From: Salvia splendens
Taxonomy: Eukaryota; Streptophyta; Magnoliopsida; Lamiales; Lamiaceae
Assembly: GCF_004379255.2 (NCBI RefSeq)
Contig: NC_056036.1
Coordinates: 1,054,001 to 1,118,000 of the forward strand
DNA: 64,000 nt
Reading direction: 5' to 3'
Position 1 is the first letter of the stretch, and every line of letters begins with the position of its first letter. This document shows positions 10,769 to 23,294 of the stretch, one piece after another. Below the pieces are notes generated by a model. It did no database searches. It was not told where the DNA came from and saw only the letters and a program-made list of their open reading frames with translations. Made by a program: the position numbers and the translations under genes.

Positions 10769-13700
10769 ATGAGAGCCGGAGGCATTCTGGCTGCTTCGAA
10801 AACGGAGCTCAAGAAGAAGCAGGAGCAAGCAAAGAAATCGAAATCATGTGGATTCGAGTCTCTGGGACTGAGTCTCAACATCTACAATGGAGTGAAGAAG
10901 AAGGGTTATAGGGTTCCGACGCCCATTCAGAGGAAAACCATGCCATTGATTATAACAGGATACGACGTCGTCGCCATGGCCCGCACTGGCTCCGGCAAGA
11001 CGGCGGCGTTTCTGATTCCCATGCTCCAGAAACTCCAGCAGCACGTGCCGCAGGCTGGAGTTAGGGCTCTTATTCTGTCGCCCACGCGTGACTTAGCTCT
11101 TCAGACTTTCAAATTCGCCAAAGAACTTGGCCGATATACAGGTAATTTGATCCATTTTTGAATTTTGTTGTTAATTAGTGGTGTGGTTAGATGGATAAAC
11201 GGATGAAAAATGTGTTTTGTTTGTTTGTTTGATTTTATGAGTTTTGAGAATTAACTGTGTTTTAAGCTTCATTAGCTAATTTTGTGTAGAGTTGTTTGTG
11301 GTAGCTTGCCATGTTTGGAGATATTGTTGGTGAAAATGGGCACTATATCATATATCGTGATTAGTGATGATGGTGAATGTTTGGAAGGTACTTGTGTATT
11401 TAGACGTGTTTATGTTTAACACAATAGAGATGTAAATTCTTAGATAAAGGTTTGTGTTATGGTACTTGTAATTTATTGGATTTTATTTACCTGAACTCAA
11501 GTAATTATCTTATTCGTCCGTCTGTATGGTTTCATCATTTGAGGTATATAGAAAGTAGCTACCAATTCTGAGTGGCTACATTGATTTGAGTTGATTGGTC
11601 ATAGTCTACTTGAAGGCGCAATTTTATTTCTAATTCATGCAATGTGTGTGTAAGATGTGAAATTTATGCTTCAAAGTTGCTTTTTCTGTGTAGGTCTTCG
11701 CGCCAGCTTACTAGTTGGTGGTGATAGTATGGAAAGCCAATTTGAAGAATTGGCGCAGCATCCTGATTACATAATTGCTACTCCCGGTAGGCTTATGCAT
11801 CATTTGGAAGAGGTTGAGGACATGTCTTTACGCACTGTGGAATATGTTGTTTTTGATGAAGCCGACTGCCTCTTTAGCATGGGATTTGCAGAACAGTTGC
11901 ACAAGATCCTTGCACAACTGAGTGAGAATCGTCAGACATTGCTTTTCAGTGCAACTTTACCGAGTGCCCTTGCAGAGTTTGCAAAGGCTGGTCTTAGGGA
12001 TCCTCAACTAGTCAGGCTCGATTTGGAGACGAAGATAAGTCCGGACTTGAAGCTTTGCTTTTTCACTTTAAGAGAGGAAGAAAAACATGCTGCAGTGCTT
12101 TATTTGGTAAGGGATCATATACGTTCTGATGAACAGACTATACTTTTTGTTGCAACCAAATATCATGTTGAGTTTCTCTATGCTATGTTCAAAGAAGATG
12201 GTATCAAGGCATCTGTTTGTTACGGTGATATGGATCACGATGCCCGTAAGATTCATGTATCAGAATTTAGGGCTAGAAAGACTATGTTGCTGATTGTGAC
12301 AGATGTGGCTGCTAGAGGAATTGACATCCCTTTACTTGATAATGTGATCAATTTCGACTTTCCTCCGAAACCCAAGCTCTTTGTACATCGCGTGGGGAGA
12401 GCTGCAAGAGCTGGTCGAACTGGCGCTGCATATTCTTTTGTTACATCAGAAGACATTGCTTACATGTTAGACCTTCATCTCTTTCTCTCTAAACCGATCA
12501 GGCCTGCTCCAACAGAGGAAGAGCTGCTGAAAGATATGGATAATATTATGACTAGAATAGGTCAAGCAATGGCAAATGGAGACACTGTTTATGGGCGTTT
12601 GCCCCAGAGACCTATAGATCTGATTTCAGACAGAGTCCGAGAAATACTTGATTCATCTGCAGAATTGAGTACTTTAAAGGGACCTCTATCAAAAGCATTT
12701 GGCCTGTACTCAAAGACGAAAGCGAAACCATCCAAGGAGTCCATTAAAAGAGTGAAAAAATTGCCTCGTGAAGGTTTACATCCAATGTTCAGGAATGTCT
12801 TGGGTGGCGACGAACTAACAGCTTTGGCTTTTTCTGAGCGTCTAAAAGCATTTAGGTATGTCTTAAATCAACTTTCTTATCTGTACATTAGGACTGCGCG
12901 ATTTTCGTCCTCTCTTTTTCCTAATCTCCCACCATTGCATGACCTATCTCAACAGACCCAAGCAAACCATTTTGGAAGCTGAAGGGGATGCTGCAAAATC
13001 AAAAAATCATCAGGTAACATATTATTGTCCATCCTTTCTAGTCTTTAAAAAAATCATTTGGATATGCCATCTTCACCAAATTTGACGATTAAGTGAAATT
13101 TCAGGGATCTGCTAGTCAATGGTCCGATATAATGAAGATTAAAAGAGCTGTTCACGAGGAGGTGATTAATAAAGTTCAGCAACAGCGTTCCAGAGATGAT
13201 GATGCTAAGAAGGTAATAGATTCAGCAAAATATTGTAAATGTATGACTATATGATGGACTGATTTTTCGTATTCAGCAATAAACTGCTTGTTTCTTGGTA
13301 CTGAGACAGTGTTTAAGAGTATGAGGATTGATGCCACTTATTTTCTTTTGGTAGCCGTGTTTATTTTTCCCTGCCCTTTATTCAGTACTGATAAAAATAA
13401 GTCTACTTTCTTCATTTGTGAACTCCCATCTACTGTTTGTAACCTTGGGTGAGTTGGTGTGTTCTGACATAGAAGTGGGCCGAGCAAATCCCTGAAACTC
13501 TGTCCTCTCCATCTCTATCATTTTGACCAATGCAAGTTAATGAATTTATTGCTTACTCTCTGTGTGTCTTATGCAGTTAATTTAGTAAGTTCTTTTTTGT
13601 TGTAGGAAACTGAAGCTGATGACATTCCAAAAACCAAGCGGAAACAAGGTGCCTGTCACATTATATTTGTCAATATACCTTTTTGAACTTCAAATGTTAT

Positions 13701-15777
13701 ACTAATAAAATATTATGCGAGTATGAGTATTAGATGGAACTCAGGGAGTTTCTATATCAGTTGGAATGAGTGTTGGGGAAAGACAATTTAACACAAATTA
13801 GCTGTGGTTTAAGAAATTGACTTGTCACGAATGGATGGACAAAAGACACAAGGATGTTTTGTTTTTGTTTATTAGAATTTTTTTATCTAAATGGTTTTGG
13901 CATAGACATATTGATATTTGATGCTTGGACAGTTTCATGATTTAAGCAGATAGACATTAGCATGATAGTTTGACCGCTTCTCTTCTTTATTCTGTGCAGT
14001 ATCTGGCATGAAAAGGAAAGCTCAGAGTTTCAAGGATGATGAATATTTCATAAGTTCTGTACCTGTAAATCAGGTAAGCCTATTGGTTTTCATGGCTTTA
14101 CTGTACGGTTGTTAGTTTGATCAACTTCACACAACACCTGTCACTACCTCTTGTACTTTACAATCTCTTGCATAGTAGTGGCTAATAGCTATTCATCTCT
14201 TATAACATACTCCCTCCGTCCACCAACAGTGTGCAACAATTTCCATAAGGCATCCAGCCATCCAAAAGAGTTGTGAAAAAATAATCCTTATTACAAAAAG
14301 CCTTGCCCACTATTTTCCCTTGATGAGATACTTCACTAACTAAATATCCACCAAACATTTTATTAAAACCCGTGACCTCAATGATGCATACTCATGATGG
14401 ACGGATGGAGTAGTTTTTATACTCAATTTATTTGATGGTCTATTATATTTGAGATAACCTTTTCATATCTCTGTCAATTACAGCATTTTGAAGCAGGACT
14501 TGCAGTGAGAGGTAACCAAGGCTTTGAATCAAATAGGTGAGCGCAACATTTGTTGATAAAAAAGTACCATATATTATATCTCTGTATCTTCTTATAACAT
14601 GAAATCTTTGAACCCTCAATCACTGAACCCAATATTTCACTACCTGCAAAATGCCCCAAAGTTGCAATCTAGTGTTCATTTGACTATCATGTGCGGATGG
14701 AGATTGACCTATCCTTTAATGAACAGGTTGGATGCGGCAGTTCTAGACATCAATGCCGATGATGGTTCTGGAATGCAGAAGCAGAAATCTACATATCATT
14801 GGGACAAGGTACTACAAGCTGCTCTTCTAATATCAATCTTCATTTTCCAATAAAATATAAAAAGAGAGGCACCCACGAACTCATGAGCATCTCTATTCTA
14901 ATTTGACCTGCCATCCTTGTGCTGTGCAGAGAAGCAAAAAATATATCAAGCTGAATAATGGAGATCGTGTGACGGCCAGTGGGAAGGTACATTTTATTTG
15001 CAAGTAAAATTATGCCTTAAAGTTCATTTATTTGGCTCTTCTTAACTGGCCGCACATTTGTTTGCGTGTAATTCTGTCTTGCACAGATTAAAACAGAAAG
15101 TGGCGCGAAAGTGAAAGCCAAGAGCACCGGGATATACAAGAGATGGAAAGAAAAATCACACAGCAAGGTATCTCTTAGAGGAACAAACGACAGCGCTGCA
15201 GATGGAGGTGCTAGTTCATCAGGTAAATCTTGGATACGAGTCTACTATGCCATGATTGTCTTCTCTCCCAGGAGGCAATGACACCATTGATTACAACAAT
15301 CAAACCATTCTATCTATGATATTGAATTGAACAATAAAGGCAAGAGACAAATCTGTGTTTGATCATCTTGACTTTTTCTTCGCAGGTGCTTCTGGTTTCC
15401 GAGGGGACACCCGGGGATTCAAGGGTGGAAGAAGCCTTAAAAGACAGGTACACAATGCCCATGTCCGATCTGAGATCAAGGATCTCAACCAGGTTAGCAA
15501 GGATCGGCAAAAGAAGGCGGACCGTGTTTCTTATCTTAAGAGCCAACAGAACAAGAAAGGAAAGAAGTTTGGAAAGAATAGCAAGAGAGGAATGAGTAGC
15601 AATAGAGGAAAGGGTGGTGATGATAGAGGAAAGGGTGGTTATAGAGGAAAGGGTGGTGATGATAGAGGAAAGAGTGGCAATAGAGGAAAGAGTGGTGGTG
15701 GGAAGTTTGGAAGTAAGGGAAAGTTTGATAACAAAGGAAAGAGTGGTGGTGGCAATAGAGGAAAGGGAAAGTACTAG
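10769..15777 (+). CDS. RH29: DEAD-box ATP-dependent RNA helicase 29 (DDX54/Dbp10 class)
   Basis: Eleven exons (10769-11141, 11694-12855, 12956-13013, 13105-13212, 13606-13648, 14000-14073, 14484-14536, 14727-14808, 14930-14986, 15087-15222, 15386-15777) give 845 residues, which from memory matches Arabidopsis RH29. Helicase motifs are complete: Q motif near 51-54, ARTGSGKT (71-78), [14 protein letters not shown] (153-157), DEAD (179-182), SAT (210-212), TDVAARGID (327-335) and [13 protein letters not shown] (356-368). The C-terminus is basic, with about ten RGKGG/RGKSG-type repeats that probably bind RNA. Dbp10/DDX54 proteins act in the nucleolus in 60S ribosome assembly. Exon 10 seems to read through a possible GT at 15170 and end at 15222. 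Confidence 0.94.
14210..14410. mobile_element. Stowaway MITE in RH29 intron 6
   Basis: The 201-bp element runs from CTCCCTCCGTCC to GGACGGATGGAG, flanked by TA on both sides (14208-14209, 14411-14412). It lies wholly within an intron and should not change the protein. Confidence 0.88.
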
Positions 15778-16916
15778 GGTTGGTTTGACTATAACTTGCA
15801 TAAACTAAAATTAATGGAATTTATGTAAATTATGGCCAAGTTATAACTGAGTTGCACTGTATCCCAATTTTGATATTTAGTGTTGTAATAACATTGCATT
15901 ACAGTCATACAACTTTGAGGTTTTTATTTTAAGAGGAGCAAGGTTGCACTGTGTCTTAAAAAAAGTCTATTTTCACCATTTTGGTGTGTCGATTAAAATT
16001 AGTTAAATTTTATTTTTTGAACTTTTTTCACCATTATCCATAAACACTTACTTTTTTTTACTTTATCCATTTCGTATTAAAACTTGTATCGTCCGAAATC
16101 TCAATTTTAAGGGATAGAGGAATATTACTAAGAAAGTCTATCTTTTTAAATGTGTGGAGTATCGTGTGTGGGGTTTTGAAGAAGATACGATCTAAAGTTG
16201 GAAAATAAATGTGAGACTTAAAGTGTAAAGAAAAGAAACTATTTATTTTAATTTTATAATATTTGGTGGGTTGTTTATTGAATACTGACTTTTGGTCTAA
16301 TACCACATTGTTTCGTGTATCATCTTGGAGAATAAAGTAGTTCCATTTTTTTTTTTGAGTTTACAGTAGTTTGAATGCAGTCAAGAAAAGAAGAAAGTAC
16401 TAAATATTTCAAGTCAATCTCTCCTTTAAAGATATGACCGAAACCAACTAAATAATTTTCCCTCAAATTTGGCTTTCATTAGTTCAAGCGTTAATATTAT
16501 TAATCTTGGACCAATTCAATCTTTGGATTAGTTATAACTTGAGAAATTGGCATCACTAAAACACATCATTTTTGGCCACCAATTATTTATCGTTTTAATG
16601 AAATGATGCCGTTTTACATCACATGTGACACTTTAGGAAAAAAATAAAAATTCATTATTTAATTATCTGAATAAAGGAAGATGAATCGACAACTCAGAGC
16701 AAATGATGAGCACCACAGAGTGACAGTTAAAAAAAAAACTGTTTTCCTCCCGCGAAAAATAAAGCTTTTTGGAAAAGGCACTGATTTGCTTTATTCAATC
16801 AAGTTTTGAATCAGTGGAAAGCCCCAGCTCCGACATGCCCACTTCCTCTACTTCTCTTCTGCTCTCCTCTCTGCTCCAAACCGCTCTTTCTTCGATTTCC
16901 TTTTCCTCTGCCAAAT
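15778..16916. other. Intergenic region between RH29 and the DnaJ gene
   Basis: AT-rich sequence holds the RH29 3' UTR and the promoter of the downstream DnaJ gene. No gene is supported. The 100 bp before 16917 are C/T-rich and look like a 5' leader. Confidence 0.5.
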
Positions 16917-19886
16917 ATGGTTAAAGAAACTGAATTCTACGACGTTCTTGGCGTCAGCCCTGCTGCTTCCGTGGAGGAGATTCGCAAAGCCTACTATCTT
17001 AAGGTTATGATTCAATTGATCTCTTCCGATGTTTGGGTTTTGTTGATTAATTGATTGTTCTTTCGCAATTAGCTAGCTTTTAATTAATCATGAGATTGAT
17101 TGATGAAGTTGGTGAGGTGAGTGCAGTTTTTTTATTTGTAGCTACGTTTTAGGGTTTATTGATTTTGAATTTTTTGTGCTTTGCTGCAAATATGTAGAAT
17201 TCATTTTGCAGATACCTCAAAATGTAATGACAGATCATAATTCATAAAGGCTTTAGGGGAGAGAATCAATTGTAATCCAACTATTTTGGATGATTGAGAG
17301 AGTTCTTCTTCATCATAGTTCAATTATGAAAAATGGTCCAATCTCTGTTATCCCCAAAGAATGTTATCAAATAATTTACTGATAATATCAGATGTTTAAT
17401 CTGCTCGAATTCGCCAACCAAACTATGTAGGCGTGTAATGTATAGGGTGTTTTCCTGCCTACTTTGCTATGTCAAACGTAGCCTTATTTGATGTTTTTAG
17501 CGACTGTCGTGTTTGCAGGCTAGGCAAGTCCACCCTGATAAGAATCCAGACGATCCCCAGGCAGCTGCGCGGTTTCAGGCAATCCCACTCCCTTTCGACC
17601 TTATCTCGTATAAAACTTGACAATCGTCAACTCAATGAAGTTATTCTTGATGTCATCAGGTACTAGGAGAAGCTTACCAAGTTTTGAGTGATCCGTTGCA
17701 GAGAGATACATATGATCGGAATGGCAAGAATTGCATATCTAAGTAAGTATTTCGAGTCGAGGCTGTTATCTGTTCAACAGCGTATCACCACAATGCATCA
17801 TCATTTGGAATTTGTGTGTTTTTCCATAATGATTAATGAAAGAGTGGTTTAATAGGGAAACACTGCTCGATCCAACTGCAGTTTTCGCCCTCCTGTTTGG
17901 GAGCGAACTTTTTGAAGATTATATTGGGCATCTAGCTGTGGCATCCTATGCGGCACGGATACGGATACGCGTATCAGTATCCGAAGGATACGGATACGCG
18001 GATACGGCTCTTTCCCAAACAACCCGATACGCGGATACGTTTTAACTATTTTTTTAATAAATAATAATAGTGCATAATAAATTACAAAATAGATATTCTA
18101 ATGTTATTATACAAATAAAAATAATAAAATTACAAAATATTAAAAGCTAAAGTCAATTTCTTTTATGGTCGATTACACCACATCGATTTTTTGGTTATAC
18201 TTATCCATATTACCAATAATATTGATCAAAATATTTATTTCTAGTTACAAAATTAGACAAAGTTAATGGAGTAATAAATTGGCCCAAAAAATGAGCCCCA
18301 AATATACTCCTTTTCCATCGTGACTACTTCTTGCCCAATTTCATTCTCCCATTTCCAATTTTCTTCAATCCCTAGTTGAGGCAATAGCGGCGCCTCCCCT
18401 TTCTTCTTCTTCTTCTTCTTCATATCCGATTAACTGTCGATTTTGTTCCCAAATCGGATTGAAGTTCGTAAATTGAAAGTTGCGAAGTTCTTCGACAGAG
18501 ATGGACGTTGATTTCGAAGAGGAGAACCTCAGATCTTTGCAGATAGAGGAGGATGAAGGCCCAATACGGCCCAGCTCGCGGATACGCCGAAGGATACGTA
18601 TCGAATCTGAGGTTTCCCGGCCCAATACGGCCCAGCTCGCGGATACGCCCAGGATACGTATCGACGGTGTATCCGTCGCGTATCGGTATCGGATACGTAT
18701 CCGATACGCGATACGGCAACAGGGTGGCGTATCGGTGTTATATAGGTGGCATCAATGGCGTCTACTGAATTAGCCGGTGAAAGCGACAATCCAGAAAAAG
18801 TCCATGACAAACTCAAGGTAGTATTGGTTCTAGTCACCCAAATATTACCCTTTTTAGCTGGTTATGTTCTCACTTTGCTATTGAGAATTCCTGATAAAGG
18901 CTGTTCAACGAGAGAGAGAGGAAAAGCTTGCTGTGAAGCTAAGAGATTTTCTTCAGCAATATGTCAGTGGTGACAAAGATGGCTTCATAAGAAAAGCTGA
19001 ATCCGAAGCAGAGAGGCTTTCGCGTGCATGTTAGTATATAATCCGACTTTACTTTGCAACAAAAAATCTCCCTTGAAGTCTTTCAAAAACATTAACTAGG
19101 TGATTTATTCCTTCACTATGTGCAGCTTTTGGGGCTGAAATGCTGAATACCATTGGATACATATACACGAGGCAGGCGTCGCTGCAGCTGGGGAAGAAAG
19201 CCCTCTATCTAGGGGTGCCGTTCGTTGCTGAGTGGGTTCGCACCAAGGGACACTTTTGGAAGTCACAATTCACTGCAGCAAAAGGTACTAACGCGTGTTT
19301 ATTATCTCTTGTCAAAGTCCGTTAAATGCACCTTCGTGCAGGTGCTTTTCAGCTGCTGCAGCTCCAGGATGACATCAGAAGACAGTGCAAGATCGAAGGT
19401 GGTGGTGAGGAGGACGACGTGGAGGCACATCTAAGACAGAACAGGGAGGCGCTCATGAACTCGCTGTGGAAACTGAATGTGGTAGACATTGAGATAACTC
19501 TGGTCCATGTCTGTCAAATGGTTAGTTAGCTCTATGTAACATTTTGTTTTTCTTATTCTTCAAAATTACTTTTTTCCGGTTCGCAACAACATATTTGAAC
19601 TCATTTTGTAGGTGCTGCAAGACAGCCATGTGAGGAGGGAAGAGCTCAAGACGAGGACCGTTGCTCTGAAAAATCTAGGGAGAGTTTTTCAGGTAGTTTC
19701 TTGAATCATTGATGACATGATCTGTTCAAGAATGTGTGATTTGATCAATTTTGTTTATATTTAGAGTCAAAAGTTGAATCAAAATGGTGGAACATCAAAG
19801 AAGAAAGTTGAAGATGACAGCAGCTCTGATAGTAGTGATGATGAGGACTCTCACAGACCACTCAATTACAAGACACCTCTTGTTAC

Positions 19887-19965
<79 letters not shown>

Positions 19966-20133
19966 TCCTCACACACACACACACACGAAGACACTCATTT
20001 GAACCAGATAAGTAGCACGTGAGTTGAGTGCGATTGTTATTCATGGTGATAGGGCATAGGAAGGCTCTTCAGGTGTCTCTGTAACCCGGCGTTTGACGTT
20101 GATGACGACGAAATTGTGTATAGAGGAAGATGA
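16917..20133 (+). CDS. DNAJ10-type J-domain protein, exon 4 interrupted by a hAT-like insertion
   Basis: Exons are 16917-17003, 17519-17578, 17660-17742, 17856-17945 plus 18754-18817 (one exon split by a transposon), 18900-19029, 19126-19284, 19342-19520, 19612-19692, 19765-19890 and 20053-20133. Without the insert the frame is open for 379 residues. The protein has an N-terminal J-domain with HPD (in ARQVHPDKN) that stimulates Hsp70 ATPase. A DNAJ-X-type domain follows ([30 protein letters not shown]), then a Ser/Asp-rich tail. Read through the insert, translation stops at TAA about 100 bp inside it, losing most of the protein. The intron after 17578 starts with GC, not GT. This allele is probably null unless the element is excised. 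Confidence 0.85.
17946..18745. mobile_element. hAT-like non-autonomous element inside a DnaJ exon
   Basis: The 800-bp insert is flanked by an exact 8-bp duplication GTGGCATC (17938-17945, 18746-18753). Its imperfect inverted tips read CTATGCGGCACGGATACG and CTATATAACACCGATACG. Eight-base duplications and short inverted tips fit the hAT superfamily. Both ends are packed with GGATACG or CGTATCC subterminal motifs, the usual binding sites of hAT transposases. No transposase is present. A short open stretch from 18501, starting with the acidic [13 protein letters not shown], may be a captured gene start. Confidence 0.85.
19893..19986. repeat. (CT)n microsatellite followed by (CA)n
   Basis: About 35 CT units (19893-19962) begin immediately after the GT donor of the last DnaJ intron. 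A short CTTCCTC spacer and about eight CA units follow. This is probably highly length-variable and usable as a marker. Confidence 0.97.
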
Positions 20134-20618
20134 GTGTATCAACAGATTATTGTATCTGTGTAGACAAAACAAGCCTGGTTCGTTAGAACACAAAATTGGT
20201 GTTTTAGTACAGGCTCAGTTTCTTACAAGAAAGTGTCTGTTTCAGACAATTGATTATATTTCATGTTGTTTTGTTTGGAGAAAATGTCTCATTTTCAAGA
20301 GGTTGTATGTAGTTTTGCAAGAAACTGAAATTGATTATTTGTTTGAAAATTTTGCTTATTTTCTATGTATTTCTATATATCATTCAGTAGAAGCTTCTAT
20401 AAACAGAGCCAATAATAAATACTGAAAAAGCTCTCCTGCAACAAAACGACAAACCGTAATAAAATTGTAGTAACTCCTATACACAATATATTATCAAATA
20501 AAATTTTTATATTAGTTACTCAAGTCAACTATGACCAGCTGAGTTCTATAGATTCAGTTTTTGTGATTGCAATTTGCAACAAGTTTCCTTGTTTTCATAG
20601 TGAGAAGATTTCTGAAAA
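20134..20618. other. DnaJ 3' UTR and promoter of the first NLR
   Basis: The first 260 bp or so recur after the first NLR gene (from 23376) and in part near 30734. The 180 bp before 20619 recur upstream of the NLRs at 23889 and 32076. The region is therefore part of the repeated NLR unit. Confidence 0.7.
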
Positions 20619-23210
20619 ATGGCTTACAATCTTCAACCTCTCATCACCATTCTTGAAGGAATCCTTGATCCCGACCAATCACGATGGATCGTTGCTGAAA
20701 ACAACCCTCAACTCCAATCTCTCCTCGATAAAGCTACTTCTCTTCAGCAGCTTCTTGATAAATCTTCAGTCACCAAACTAGACAGCCAAATAAGAGAAGT
20801 AGCACATCAAGCTGAAGACATCATTGAATCCCACATGGTTCATCATCAAATGCTCTCTGGATCTGATTGTGTGAGATTTACTATTTCCACACCCAATCTA
20901 CAGCAAGTAACACGAGATCTTGATTCTGTTACGGAGCAACTGGAGAAGCTCGTGGAGATGGAGGATACAAAGATGCCCCAAGAACATGATTCTGCTGTGG
21001 ATCAAGTGTTGAAGCCCGTGGAGGTGGATGACAAGAAGATGGTGGCTCGCAGTTCATCGAGTGTTGTGGTGGGAATTGATGCAGATCTGATGCAGCTGAA
21101 GGAGCGGCTGATCGGGATGCAAACAAAGCTGGAGATCATCCCCATCGTTGGTATGGGTGGAGTAGGTAAAACCACTCTAGCTCGAAAAGTTTATGAAGAT
21201 TCATTCATTGCTGATCACTTTGATTATCGTGCTTGGGCCACAATCTCACAAGATTACAATATTCGACAAATTCTCACAAGTCTTATTCGTTTCATAACTG
21301 GACAAGATCAACGTGATCGACATAATGATGAGTTAAAAGTTATGTTGCATAAGAACTTGTTTGGTAGAAGGTACTTGATTGTATTAGATGACATGTGGAG
21401 CACAAAATTCTGGGATGAGATAAAGATGTACTTCCCGGACAACGACAACGGGAGTCGCATTGTGATCACCACAAGAGAATCTGATGTGGCGAACTATGCT
21501 GACTCTTCGAGTTTGCAACATCAGATGCAGCTGCTTAGCAAGTCTGAGAGCTGGAATCTGCTTCGCCAACTTGTGTTTCGAGAAGAACATTGCCCTCCTG
21601 AATTGCAAGACATTGGTCGAAAAATTGCCAACGGTTGCAGTGGGCTTCCTCTAGCCATCACTGTGATTGGAGGGCTACTATCTATGATCAAAAGGTCAGA
21701 AGATGCTTGGGAGAAAATTGGGAACAATGTAATAGCAGCAATTTCCGAATCAGACGAGAAATGCTATAGTATATTGTCTTTAAGTTATAAGCACTTGCCG
21801 AATTGCTTGAAACCATGTTTCTTATACATGGGAGCTTACCCTGAAGACTTCGAGATTAAAGGCTCCAGACTTGTACGTTTGTGGGTGGCAGAAGGATTTG
21901 TAAAATCAAGTGGGGAAAGAAGTTTGGAGGAAGAGGCAGAGGATTGGCTTAAGTCTCTAGTAGAGAGAAACCTATTTATGGTTAGAGAATACAACAAGTA
22001 TGGAAAACCGAAGAGTTATATCATGCATGATATGTTAAGGGATTTATGCATTAGGAAATCTGGTGAAGAGAAATTTCTGTATGTGATGAATGGCTCTAAG
22101 GTTATATTCTCTAACCCACGCCGCGTCAGATTTGACACATCAAAAGGAATGGACAGCGTTAAAGGTTCAACGGAGTACATGTCACTTACTCGATCTGTCA
22201 TAGGCATTGGTTTTGGGAGAAATGAGCTTCCATCTGGTGTCTTTTCCGCGTCAAAATTGCTAAGGGTGTTGGATGTAATGGGTATGGAGTTTGCAGAGTT
22301 CCCAACTGAAATATTTGAATCTGTCAACCTACGGTTCTTAGGTGTCAAGTGCCATTCAAGAATACCGAAAGGAATATCAAGATTGTGGAATTTGCAAACC
22401 TTGATTGGTTATTGCCGGTTTGATGCGCCATGTGAACTATGGCAGCTTTCTGAGTTAAGAAATCTGAAGGTGTATGGATTTGAGTTGTTAAAAAATGAGG
22501 AAATGAACTATTGTGTTATGAAGAAGCTGCAAATGATTTCAGATACGAAGATAACTAAAGAGGCATCAACTTGGGATGGTTTCTTCAAAAGCATTCCGAA
22601 TGTCAAAAAGTTGGCAATCAATGATGAGTTCCGAAGTGCATCCAAGGCAATTGATCTTAGCGATCTTCACAAGCTCGAAATATTAAGATGCAGTTATATG
22701 ATAACTAGTTCGAATTGTCGTTCCCAAGTTATATTTCCTTGTAAAATTCGAAAACTAGTTCTGTTTAAATGTGTAATAAATTCGCGGGTGTTGAGTAGTC
22801 TGTGTGCACTACATAATCTGGAAGTGCTCAGGATAAGAGGATGCAAGTTTGAAAGCGAGGTCGGGACATGTGATGCAGAGTGGGAGGCAGCGGACGAAGA
22901 TGAGTTCCGCTCACTGCAGTTTCTATATCTCGAGTGGTTGCCTCTTGTGCGTTGGATAACCGATGAGACCAAATTCCCTAGACTCCGCCACCTCTGTCTG
23001 CATGGCTGCTCTAATCTAGAGGAAATCCCTAGCGGCATTGGAGAAATCCCAACACTCCAATTAATCGAGTTACAAGAATGCAGCGAATCAGCAAATGCCT
23101 CAGCAAAAAGGATTGAGGAGGAGCAGCAATCTGAATACGACAACTACGACCTCAAAATTCGTATCGCAAACACGCCCAGCCCAGGCGGTGATCACACTTC
23201 CAAAAGGTAA
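20619..23210 (+). CDS. CC-NB-ARC-LRR immune receptor (R1A/R1B-like), copy 1
   Basis: One uninterrupted exon encodes 863 residues. An Rx/R1-like coiled-coil region (about 1-145, with QAEDII in the EDVID position) is followed by the NB-ARC: P-loop GMGGVGKTT (178-186), kinase-2 YLIVLDDMW (252-260), GSRIVITTR (278-286), GLPLA (342-346), CFLYMGAYPED and MHD (469-471). Degenerate leucine-rich repeats fill the rest. All switch motifs are intact, so the receptor could be functional. R1-type NLRs act inside the cell and trigger defence after sensing pathogen effectors; the recognised effector cannot be told from sequence. Copies 2 and 4 are close paralogs. The stop overlaps a possible donor (AG|GTAACC), but a splice into the downstream DnaJ-like exon would be out of phase. 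Confidence 0.94.
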   Translation: MAYNLQPLITILEGILDPDQSRWIVAENNPQLQSLLDKATSLQQLLDKSSVTKLDSQIREVAHQAEDIIESHMVHHQMLSGSDCVRFTISTPNLQQVTRDLDSVTEQLEKLVEMEDTKMPQEHDSAVDQVLKPVEVDDKKMVARSSSSVVVGIDADLMQLKERLIGMQTKLEIIPIVGMGGVGKTTLARKVYEDSFIADHFDYRAWATISQDYNIRQILTSLIRFITGQDQRDRHNDELKVMLHKNLFGRRYLIVLDDMWSTKFWDEIKMYFPDNDNGSRIVITTRESDVANYADSSSLQHQMQLLSKSESWNLLRQLVFREEHCPPELQDIGRKIANGCSGLPLAITVIGGLLSMIKRSEDAWEKIGNNVIAAISESDEKCYSILSLSYKHLPNCLKPCFLYMGAYPEDFEIKGSRLVRLWVAEGFVKSSGERSLEEEAEDWLKSLVERNLFMVREYNKYGKPKSYIMHDMLRDLCIRKSGEEKFLYVMNGSKVIFSNPRRVRFDTSKGMDSVKGSTEYMSLTRSVIGIGFGRNELPSGVFSASKLLRVLDVMGMEFAEFPTEIFESVNLRFLGVKCHSRIPKGISRLWNLQTLIGYCRFDAPCELWQLSELRNLKVYGFELLKNEEMNYCVMKKLQMISDTKITKEASTWDGFFKSIPNVKKLAINDEFRSASKAIDLSDLHKLEILRCSYMITSSNCRSQVIFPCKIRKLVLFKCVINSRVLSSLCALHNLEVLRIRGCKFESEVGTCDAEWEAADEDEFRSLQFLYLEWLPLVRWITDETKFPRLRHLCLHGCSNLEEIPSGIGEIPTLQLIELQECSESANASAKRIEEEQQSEYDNYDLKIRIANTPSPGGDHTSKR

Positions 23211-23294
23211 CCATTTTTTGCAACTAAGAAGATTTTGAATGCATTGTGGTTTCAGCAGTTGAGTTTGAGTGTGATTGTTATCCATTTGTGACAG

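Noticed and set aside
12068..12456. Minus-strand ORFs inside RH29
   Set aside because: They lie opposite a conserved helicase core and have no recognisable composition; they are shadows.
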